A stretch of 64,000 bases of DNA, from contig NC_034415.1 of the NCBI RefSeq assembly GCF_002078875.1, positions 24,095,381 through 24,159,380 on the forward strand, given 5' to 3'. The number at the start of each line of letters is the position of its first letter. Positions within the stretch are counted from its first letter, which is position 1. This DNA is from Numida meleagris (taxonomy: Eukaryota; Chordata; Aves; Galliformes; Numididae). Position numbers and translations under genes: made by a program. Under the pieces are notes generated by a model. The model did not search any database. It saw nothing but the letters and a program-made list of their open reading frames with translations, and was not told where the DNA came from. Shown in pieces: positions 49,001-61,000 of this stretch.

Positions 49001-52000
49001 TTCCTTGGAAAGCTTTCCGCAGTCCTTTGTGTCACACAGAGCCCTGTACAGAAATGCACATGAAATAAATCTTCATTTCTAGAAGTACAACTCTTCATGT
49101 TATACTTTCTTTCATTTAGAATTGTGAAAACTGCTATTGTATATCTCCTCTATTAAAAATAATTCAAAACACAAGTAAACAATGGTAATAAATATGGAAA
49201 CATATACAACCACTTCCTCTTTTCGTGCTAAGTTTCACAGCTTTGTTAGAATAATTATTGATCTAGTAAAAGGCAGAACTAGGCCTGCAAGTTGCAACAC
49301 ATGGATATCTGTAGCTGAATTTACTTGCTAAATTAAAGAACTTTCCACAGCCAGTTTATTTCATTTTCCCAGACTTCCTAAATTATACTAACCATACTTT
49401 GAAAAAAAAAAAAAAAAAAAAAAGCAATGTTTTTGCTATCAGAGTGCCATGCAATAGCTGATAGCGGGGAAAAATTTAGAAAAAAATACGACCACACAGT
49501 AGGTGTCACTACAGGCTATAATATACAGGCTACAATGAAGGACAAATGATTCACAAAATTACAAGGACTCTGAGTCTTGAACGCCAAGAATTTCATACAG
49601 ATAATTCTTAGATGAACAGTTTCAGTGTTCAAACACAGTAACACTATGGTGCTTTAAAGAGAGGCATTTAGCTAAATGCAGTATTTGTTTGTAGCCATCT
49701 CTTTAGGCTCTTTACCTCCTCTAGCTAGGGAATAACTCATGGCATTAACCTATTTCCCCCCCTATTTCTATCTAAAAGTAGAAGCAAATTAAGTTACCGC
49801 TGCTAATACAGAGGCCATGCTATTGTATATGAAAATAGCTCTCATTTTCCATACACGTCAACATAGAACTTTTCACAAAAAGTGCAAGGAAAGAGCAAGA
49901 ACCATGCCATCGCCTAAACAGCTGTCATGGGAAAATAATCCCTACCAGATATGTGCAAGCAGAGCAGAAGGCAGTCCTGTCTTCAAGAATAGTTCTCTGG
50001 CTTCCACACCTGACACAAATCCATCCATGTCCTTGTCAGTTTTCACAAAGATCTCATCATACTTAATTTTGTCTGCAGGCGATACAACCCACTAAAGAGA
50101 AGGGAGGGAGAGAGGTAGAGAGAAAAACAAAACCCACAATACTAAGATAAAGACAGTTCTGTTTTCAGACAGTTACATACTTTCAGAGTTACATAATTTA
50201 GGGACTACAACACATATTTCAAAAGTGATATAGGTGCCTAGTTTATGAATCACTTTTATCATCCAAAATAGACATGTATAGGCATCTATAAGACTCCAAA
50301 AGCAGGAATATTGGCATCAGTGAAAGACCACAGTTGTTTGATACTGCTCTACTTCTTTGGCTATGCAATAGAAGTATTCCCTGGGCCCAGATCTCCTCCT
50401 AGCATGGGGTTTTGCGCTCACCACTGTACCCAAAGTCTGGTTCTATCAACTTCATTCCTCTGTAAAGAGCTGTGTAAACAGCTGGAGAGCTTTAGCTGGA
50501 AGGACTGAAGAACTGGCCAAGCCCAGAGTTAACAGTTGGGACATTCTAAATCGTAGGTCTGAAGTTCTCATCAAGGCGAAGACAGGAGTTACAGCCACAT
50601 TTCTTACTTCAGCAATTTTTCCAAATACTATACTATTTACTATATAAAGATGGGGGGAGGATGAGCAAAAGTTGCTTCAGCTTCTGCATACATGCATGCT
50701 TGTGGATAATAATTTAAGTGTATAAAGACACTTAATATACAAATCCCAAATGGTGCTGTATGAAACAAACATACACCAAGACACTCATCCAGAATGCAGA
50801 GCTTTGTAATACATACACTACCCAGGCTTAAGCTAGTCAAGTAAACCGCCTGATTCAAGTCTTGGAACCACCACACCTAAGGTGACAATTTTCTGTTGAT
50901 TACTCAAATACAGGTGCCCAAATATCCAAGCAGCACCTTACGCATTCAAGTACTTCAGTTCTTACCTCAGATTCCCTTCTCAACATTTGCTTTTAAATAT
51001 AACCAGTAAATTATAATCCACTTGGAAAGACATATTCCCAAATTCTGGATTCTAAAGCAATCGGGATTCAATAAGATGCTTTTCTGTTGGAGTTAAGTTT
51101 CTTAGTAACTACATTGACAACAAGCACCAGATCTCAAGCATTTCAATGGATGTGCTAGACCTTTTGTCTTCTTTTTCTTCCATAGCTTGCATTTATCTAT
51201 TGTTTTCATTAATGTCTTCTTCAAACTGCTTGCATGCACAACATGCAAGTACATACACACTCCTATCACAATTTGTTTTAAAAACTGTCCATATTCAAAT
51301 CAGTATTCAGTCAGAACACACGTTCTGCCTACGCATACTTGGACTACATTTTTAAACTGTTTTCCTAGTGTTCTGATCTTTGGATTGAGCTAGATGCTTT
51401 GAAACAATTTATTTTTAAAATATCCTCAAAATCTTCACTAAATAATATACTTTTATCCAACTGTTTAAATTTGAAGGCATCTGAAGAAATTTTGTATTAT
51501 CTTTTCTCTTAATCTGGTCTTCCCATCAGCCTCCTCAATTTTTATCATCAATAGGGCAAGGAGAAGGAAATAAAAAATGTTTACCAAAACTCTTCATATA
51601 GGCAGACCCCAAAGCACAACATTAAGAACAAATCCTTTGATCCCAATTTCCTTCAGAATTATACCTGTGTTAATGGTGTTTTGGCAGCTAAAATGCCTAC
51701 AGGTGGCAAGGACTGATGAGAATCTTTGGAAGATGCTGAAGAAGGAATTAACGGCATCGCTCCTGGAACAGTAATAGGTTTTCTCTTGGATAGTGGCACC
51801 AAAGCTGCAGGCAAGGACATTGGCACTGGTTCTTTCTCCAGTGCGCAGTACACCAAAAACATGGCCTGAACACATACATACAAAGAAACAAACATGTGAA
51901 GGGAGAGAAAGAATCACTTAAGAAATAACTTTGTAGCATCTTTTCACAATATTTCATTTAGCCCAGAGGGAAAGTTATTGTTGTGCAATGGTACATTCAA

Positions 52001-55000
52001 TAAGCTGATGTTAAGTTAGTAGTAGAATTTGATTAAAGTCTCTGAATAAAGGAAATAAATGAAACCGCACAGTCAGAATCTAACATACAATTAATCCATT
52101 TTAAGCTTCTGTCATTCCATTTTCAAAATTCCAAGACACATAGGATACTTACAACTGCAAATTCATCGCGATCCAACATTCCATCTCGGTCAATATCACT
52201 CAATTCCCACACCTACCAATAAAAAGAGGAATATAGGGATATTTGCCTAAACTGTAGTGTTTGCCTATTTACATCATTAAAAAACAAATGTGAGAACAGT
52301 CTCCTTCCACTATATCTAAAGTCATACCAATGTAACAGCAGCTTCAGTAAGTGATATACATTCATACAGACCATGCAAAAGAAGAGTCTGAAATTGGAGC
52401 ACTAACCGAACCCTGTCCAAAACAAAGTGTTGAAGTATACACAAAACTGATGCATTATAACAAAAGGTAATCTATCAAAATATCAAAGAAAATTTTTACA
52501 GTTTAACAATTATATGTGTGGTCACTCCAGATGACAATATTTAGTAATTAGGCTTATTACTACAAACACAGGATTTGAGAAACAGCTAACGATGAGTGCA
52601 GCACAGTTATTATCTGTGAATTAATAATTAATTGATAAATAACAATAAAAAGCTATTCTTACTCGTCCTAAGATATCCACTGGCAGTTTTGAGTTCAGGA
52701 GTACAGGTTTCACTTTATCTCCTGACAATAGTCCATTAACAGGATTTAGGCTGTCAAAAATAGCATCGTACTTGGCCTTGTCTTCCAGCTGCAGGAACAG
52801 AAGAAAAATATTACTTATGGAAACAGTCACACTTGCAGGCTACAAAGCACTAGTTATATCAAAAATATTGGCTTTACTTTTGTTAAAGCTACAGTGAGAA
52901 AAACATACATGGAAGTTCCTGATACGCAGAACTTACATTTTTTTCCCATCTTCTTTTAAATCAGAGACTTGTACAAAATCAGTTGAGATTTAGTCCTCAT
53001 TTATTTTCATGCCTCGAGTAACTATTCTCAATACATCAAGTTTCTTCCCAAGATTTCCCAAGTGGTTTCACCCCTCTCCCAGCTCCACACATATTAGATG
53101 AACTAGCCAAACTACAGATTTAACAGGAATGTCAATTTATCATTCTTAATGAACTACAGCTATCAGTACTGTATTTTTCTCAGATTTGTGTTACCTTACA
53201 AACGACATCACTGTTTTAAGTAGTGGCATGATATTTTGTTTACCTTAACAGCCCATGGTACATCACTTGATGCTGTTCCACTGAGGAGCAAAGGACTGCT
53301 AGTATCAGTCTAATGAAAAAAGAAAAAAAAAGAAAAAACCTACTTTAAAAAAAAATAAGTAATTCCGACATTTCAAAACTACTCCCTTATTTGAGAAATC
53401 ATTGCTTCTCAAAGCATTTTAGTCATGCATACTTTAGTTAAGGGGATCAAGATTTACAGTAAGAAATTTAAAACCTTCCTTCCATTAAGGACAACACTAA
53501 TAGAACAAGTGCCATATGTTCTAATTTCATACAATTTTACATTTACAACCCCTCTAGAACACGTAGCACCTTATTCTAATTCCACATTCTCCTGTTTTCC
53601 CCTTCCCTGCAACATTTTTTTAAGAAATATTTGCTATTTATAACAAGTCCTCCTAATTGTTAACTTCAAAGCTTCTTATTAATAAGTCAATATGTATATG
53701 AAAAAAAATATCTTACAAATCTTGGTGGAGGAACAGGCAAATTAAGACTACTCAGGGAAACATCCAATCCATTCTGTGCGCATGCTACAAGTCGTAAAGC
53801 TACAAAAAATTCCTACAGGAAAAATAACAGTTGTAACAGTTTTATTATATGAAAATACTCAAGAGCAAGAATTAAGAGTTTTTCTAGTATTGTTATATAT
53901 ACATGGGTCACAAATAGCTTGGAAGGGTAGGAGTCACAAAATGACAGAAAGCAGCAGTCAAAAAAATACTGAATTCTTCCAGAGAGGTAAAACTTGTAAT
54001 CAAAAGCTTCAAGCATTTAGTAGCTTCCCAGCTAGTACAATTAGCTCTCTGCAGTCAGTTCTTCTATGACAGAGAAGTAAGAATCTGACGTAGTGAGTAC
54101 AGTTGTTTATCTTGAAGGAACTGAGTTAACCCCAAAGGTGGCAGCTGGCAGTGGAGGAGGGAAGAAACGTACAGCATATGAAAGAGATGAACCACATTGG
54201 GAGGCTGATGAAAGATTTGTTTAATAGATGCTACAAGCATCTTTTCTGACCGTGGACTAAAGACACTAACTCTCTGCAGGCCATTCTTTAAGTAACTGCA
54301 CTTCAAACCATATGCACCTCTGACTGACATACTGCTCACAGCTGCAGCTTTGAAAGAACAAGTCCAAACAGAATGCACCAATGTGAAATACAACAAAATT
54401 AGATAAATGGGGATTTTGAAGATTGTATAGAATTTTAATTTCTGTATTTTTACCCCCAAGATTAAGAGGAAAAATTACCTTAATAGTACATACAGTACAT
54501 TAGATCTTAAATTATTCCTCTGTTGTATTGCACACCTACACAGCAGCTCATTTTATGACTTGAAGAGAAACAGATGAGGTAGCTGAAGGGTACTTAATTT
54601 ATTATAGCTTACACTGAAATGGGGAGTACATACCAGAAAAAAAAATCCTATTAGAAGAACTGCCTTCCTGAACCAGAAATGTTAATGTTTATCTTATTGC
54701 AAGGTTTGCTAGCAATTAGAGTAACCTCATTCATCATACAATCATACCTGTTTGTTCAAGATTCCTTTGCTATCAGTATCAGCTAAGTCCCAAATCTAAA
54801 ACATAAAAACAATAGTCAAAGGTATTCCAAAACACTAAGAGGAAGCTGGCAAGTTCTCACTCGCTTTAAAAACAATTTAATTCTTGGATGGAAGTCCAGT
54901 TCTGAACTTTTATTATAGCAATTATTCGTGGTGACAAATTTAAATGCTGTTTTAATTTCCATCACAAGTAACATATACAGTAGAATAAGCATAGGTACTG

Positions 55001-58000
55001 AAGTTTGAAACTATTAAATAGCACTACTGAAAACACATTAGGGAAGATCATGTATCCTGCCATACCTTTCCAAGGCATTTTAATTTACAGAGGACACTAA
55101 CTGAAGCAAGAGACAGGATAATTAAATACTTGTCATTAAATACCTTTCCAAGTACCAAGTCTGTCAATCCAGATTTCTTCAAGAAAACAGCTGCATCAGA
55201 AGCTAACACTCTTCCAGTATTAGCAGAATCAACCTGGGGGTAGAAAAAAAAAAAAGCCAACTTTCATCACAAACCAGCTTTTGAATTGATGCAGTCTTTT
55301 TATAGAGGCTCTCAAAAAGCTAGCACAGAATACTCAGGTTAACATAGCCACTGGGAGAATCTCTTTCAGCAAAGAGAGAGTAACACAGTATCAGCTGTGT
55401 TTATTTTTGATTTCACAGTACATACTGTGTAAAATGAATGACTAAGTTTATGATGGAACTGGAGGAGTACTAAGCATCAGTGCTATTTCAGGTGATGAAT
55501 TTATTCTTCATTTGTACAGAATGCTCTTAAGTGCTTCAAGTATGAGAGAAACAAGACATGCTGTACTAGTACTATAAGACAAAGGGAAATGTCTTTCTAA
55601 CACTGCTATTCTGAAAGCTGACATCTCCTTATATAAAGGAGGAGAAGGAAAAAGTTATCATGTGCAACTGAAAGCGTTTAGACAGTACATTCCAAAGCTA
55701 CTTTTTAGTACAAATGCTTGCAGAAAAAAGCGTTTGGCTGAGTAAGTCAGAAGACTAATTCAATGGAAAACAAATCCACTGACACAACATAACTAACAGC
55801 AACATCAGATTCAAGGAATCCCTGTGACTGTATACAGCTGAGGCTGCCAGACAACAATGCTCCAATGTCACTAGGCTGTAGAAGCCAATGAATGCAAGAT
55901 TCTAAGTGACTTCAGAAGCTGGATCACATTTGTGCTTGTAATTCCCTTTCTACATCCAACTTTTTGTTTCATACTTTAGTGATTAAGCAATTGCAACCAT
56001 GAAGAAGAAACAGACAGGTGTGTGGCTAAGATTATGCAAGTCATACAGCCACTCATGTGGAGCTAGGAAATCTAACATGGAGAAAAGTGAGTTCCTTGTC
56101 TTTTCTTGTGACCTTCTAATGATAACCATAAGATGGTAGCCTCTAAAGGACTTGAATTCCTAGAGAGAGAGAGAAAGTTTGTTCATCAGATTGAAAGACA
56201 GTATCACCCTTACAAAACTCTCTCTTTCAACTCTCATAAGCCATGCTGACTTTGACCAAGCTAAACTCCCTCTTTTTGTTTAGCAATTTCAAAACTGAAA
56301 CTCCCAAACTCCCCTTTAGTGGAGAAAAGTCCTTCTTAAGAGGTGAGAGCTCAACTTTTTGAGGCTTGACAAGTTGATAAATGGTTTTATATACCTACTT
56401 TTTTTTTTTAAACCCTGTATTTATGAAAACAAACTTTTTATTTTCTTCTGGATCTAAATATAAAAAAATATATAAAAAGGCAAGTGATAAATAAAATTCC
56501 AAAGTCAAAACATTTATATCTATTGAGTGAAGCTGCAAGAACTACACGTATTCTTTTGGCATTCAGTTGCCTTTCATCCCAAGCTCACTCCTTACAGCAG
56601 CGGGTAAGAACCTCTGGAGAAACAAGGAGCAATGTAAGTCTTACATAAACCTGACTGGTCTACAAACACAACAAGTCAGTTTCATTTATAAATAGAAAAA
56701 AAACCCACATCAGCACAGTGTTTGGCAAGGGTTTACTCCATTCCAATAGCTAACAGTCTGATTGTAAAGAGATGTACGTCTTGTTGAATTTGCTAGCAAA
56801 CTGCCATATACAAATCTTTTGTACTGATATAGCTCAGACAAAAGTGTCAGTTACTACAAAAAATATATTGTAAGTCAGCAGTGTTTTTCTTGAACTTCAA
56901 TCATTCACACACTGCTGGCCATGCTGAAGTCTTCAGCAAAAGAATATTCTTTTGTGTAAAATAAAGTTTGTTTTCTCAACAAGAACATACGTACCTGTCG
57001 ATAGAACTTCTCATACACAGGATTTGCACTTGATAGCTATAAAAAAAGGGAAAACAAGAGATATTCAATTAACCACAAAATCTGTATTTCAACTCCCTTC
57101 TCCCTAGATAACTAGAGCTAGTAAACAACTTTTGCTGGTCTTCATAAAACATTACAAATTTATATAATTCTATTTATTTTGCAAAATGATGAGGACTGTT
57201 ATACTGTGACTTTCAGGAGACTAACTTCTTGTTTTGGAGTCACTGACACTAATCACTATCAGGTTACTGTCAGACAGGTCACCAGGCGAGGCAGTATGCA
57301 ACACAAATTCTTATGCAAGATCCAATGCAGATAAAAGAAAAGAAGCCTGAGATGATACAGTCTAATAAGTGCTCACTAATGAATACAAAGGAAGATAGTT
57401 GGATTTCATTATCCACAACATCATCATTTAGAATTCAGTGGCTTAAGCAAATTAGTCTGCAAAATTTCCAGATACCTAAGTAAGTTTGTGGATTCCTAAC
57501 TAAATCCACAGCAACGATGAAAAAAAAGGAGCGACATTTTAACTTGAATCATTGCCAAAGACCACTTCTGCCTTACTTCCACTACCCCCTACCACACACC
57601 ATATTTTACTATATTCATTAATTCATCATAATGTAGCAGTACAGACAAAATACCACTAAAGCCAGGAGCAAAATACTGGAACAAAGTTGGGCAGTGTGTG
57701 CTCCAGAAGTAAAAGCTCGCATCATCCCTCTTGCCCAATATCACTCTTTGTTCAGCCAAATGTTTCATGATTACAGCCAAACTTATCACTGTCACTCCTG
57801 GACAGGAAATATCACGTTGGAGTCCTGCAAGGAAAACACTGAGTGCAAAACAATCTTTTCATTCAACACTTGGAGTACAAGCCAGTCATTCTTATTTGTT
57901 TCAGCAGTGTTTCCAATGTTCTTTTCAACATCAGTATCACTGCAACAAGTGGAATTTCCCGTGACACCAAATAGAATAATAGTAATAAAAAATTCCCAAC

Positions 58001-61000
58001 TATTTTTACTAGTAACACAATAAAAGATATTGTCAGGAATGGTCTGTTATCTGCAAGAAGAAAAATACAACTCAGCACCTTCCTAAGGTGTTGCTATGGA
58101 ATTTACCTGTGAGCACACTTTTTATGGGATTTGTAAGGTGCAATTGCAGAGCATAACCTCAACTTGTTTTCAATGCAAAAAGGAGGGGGGAGAAAAGGTC
58201 AGATTCCACTGCATGCAAAAATAAAAATACGTTATTGTGTTTGCATTTAAAAGTTTATCACTTCACAAGAGTAACGTCTGTTCTGGTAACTATCACCTTT
58301 GTTACAAAACCTTTGAACTTCAGAATACTAACCCAGGAAATAAAAAAACCACCTTCAGGGACACCTGTCTTTCTCATTTTCTAGCGGCAATCAAGCCTTT
58401 ATACCCACGTTTCCACCCCTCTGTCACGGTGCTATTTAGGTCTAACATCCACAGCCTTCCTTTGCTCACAGAAGTGAAAAAGTTCAGGCTGGGGGGCTAT
58501 CTGCAGAAGAAAAAAACCCACAAAAATAAAGCATCCCTCCAAACCAAAAGAGATAGGAGGTAAGATAGAAGGTGAGATGTTCTGTATCAACCAAAATACT
58601 GTATTCTATCACGATGCCCAACTTTAGGATTCATTTTAACAGTTGCCATGCTGAATGACACCATGTGGTAGTAAATATTCCTCACATAGCCATCTTCTTG
58701 CTCTTTCCTGGGTCTCAAGATGATTCATGATAGAAAAGAACCTTTCAGACATAGCAAGAATCTCAGCTCTCCATTTCAGAGAAGTTAAAAAGGGAAGGAA
58801 GAATAAAGTACAAGCAGTTCTTCTTCCACTATTAGAAGCAGCTGCCTCTTAAAGGTTGAGAAGAGTATGAAATTAGTCCAAAAAAGACAAATCTAACATC
58901 CAGAGACAACTACTACACTTGGAATCCCTACAGCAGTGCATAGTTTGGGCACAGTACTGACAGAGTCACAAGCAAAAGAGAAACCAGCAAGAAAACAAGC
59001 AAACAACAACAACAACACAACCAAAACGCAGTTAAGTTTAAGGCAAGCTATGTTTATTGTGATGTCCCTTCCAAACAATAACAAACCCATCTTCTCTCCT
59101 GTTGCCTTTCTTTCTTATTTGAAGCATTTAATGGTAAAGCTTTCTATCACTTTCTATGCTACAGAAAAGAACAACTCAACTTCAGCTTGAAGCTGACATG
59201 CTTCATTATAGAAAGTACACGTACCCAAGCGACGCATCCATTGAAAGAAGTATCTGGATCTAGCCTTCGTGTATTTTTCCCCACTATAGAATTCCTCCAT
59301 CTAAATACCATTTCTTATTACTACACTGACATCAGCACTATTAGAGTCTCACACACAGAGGAGCCGCGCAGTCACTCTGTTCCCATACACACAACAGAAG
59401 ACCAAAATGACAATTACTACTGCACATTCTGCATGTTCACATTGTTTCCATCCATTCTTCCGAACTTTTGTCCTACCTAGGCCTACATGGCTCTTCCACA
59501 TTCATTTGACCACACGGCATTATATATTCCAAACTCTTAAACAAGAGCAGGCATTCTCTACAGACATTTCTTGCTCATACTTTAAATAGCCTATCGTTTT
59601 CTGGAATCACACTGTTTCTCTCACATTTATGATGAAGATGTTAAAGGAAGTTATCGAGTGAAAGCTTCTTTCAGATTACAAGGTTTTCCCTCTCTAACAA
59701 CAACACAGGTGAAGTTAGGCAAATATTTTCTATAAATTATATGCATCTTCAAGAGTCAAAACTTTCGTTCCCCTTAAGCAGCTGAAGCATGCACAGATAC
59801 TCTGCCATCTTCCTTCTGCACAGACATCTGTCACTGCATAATTAAATACTGTTCAATTTTATTTTCAAATCACTCCAGGAAACCTCAACCATCTTCCAAT
59901 CAGTGCTGAACCAAGTCTGTACAACACAAAGAAGCAGCTCCACTGCCTTTCAGCCACTAACAAACGTGGCTGGTCAATCTCAACCAAAAAATTAAGTCCT
60001 ATCTGCTTTACAGAGGAGGCTCACTGGTCCTGCACAAGCTGCAACACACATTCCTGCACACATACATTCAGATTCCCTGATCTTTCAGAGACAGCAGGAA
60101 GTGGAACAACAGATTTCTCTTGTCTGTAAAATAATATATGTATATTTATTTAAAAATAAAAATCAAGATCCTGATTTTATCATTTTGTGATCCCTAACAA
60201 AAATCTGGAGTTCACCAGGTACCTCATGAGAAAAAGAATTAAGTCACTGGAGAGCTTTGCTTTTCGGCTCTACATCATAACATACCTATTACTACAAACC
60301 AGTCCTTCATCCTCTTGTGAATTTATATCCTATACACTCCAGTAACTGGATAGGAATCTAACAGGTATCTAACTTAGCCTCATTGTAATATTCAATGAGT
60401 CTTTTGGACAACACCACATGGAATTCCAGACTCCTATGCCAAAATATTGAAGCTGAAACAGAGACACAGGATACACATCCTTGCAATGTGACTTTGGGTA
60501 TTCCAAAGCAGCTCGCAACTATTTTTTAAGATGACTATCACAATTTCCATAAAAACATATTTGAAGACATGAGGAAAACAAGAAGTTATCTTCCCATTCT
60601 CCCTGAATACTTTGATGCAGTCCCACCTTGACTTCTCCAAACTTTCAGTCGCACACAGACTGTCATGCTGAACCACAGCTTGAAAAACAACAGAGCTTCT
60701 GAATGTCTGTATTACCAGCCTCCAACATACGTTCCTTCCATACTATTGATATGCATTTTCTGTTTGCTTTTCCCTCTCTAAATTAAACAAGATAAGTACC
60801 CATAGTTGGAAGGTCAGAAATAAAACTCTTCTCCTTGGCTATAGCTTAATTTGAGTTCTCCAGCAACAAATGACACTGCTAGAACCCAACACTTCCTCCT
60901 CACTAGTGCTGCTATCTTGTTTCCACACTAAAGATACCTTGGATTATTACTAAAACTGGGGGTAAGAGGAAAAGAGATAATCACATTCATTTTGTAACGC

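Larger units (their letters stand above)
48885..56994. other. EPS15 introns 2 to 10 (with exons 3-10 between them)
   Basis: Introns, with lengths: 55234-56994 (1.8 kb), 54796-55143, 53813-54747, 53310-53716, 52789-53243, 52213-52662, 51866-52152, 50092-51664 (1.6 kb) and 49044-49945. All are AT-rich. Contents seen: a GA run at 56162-56175 and (A)23 at 49402-49424. No other gene was found. Confidence 0.6.
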
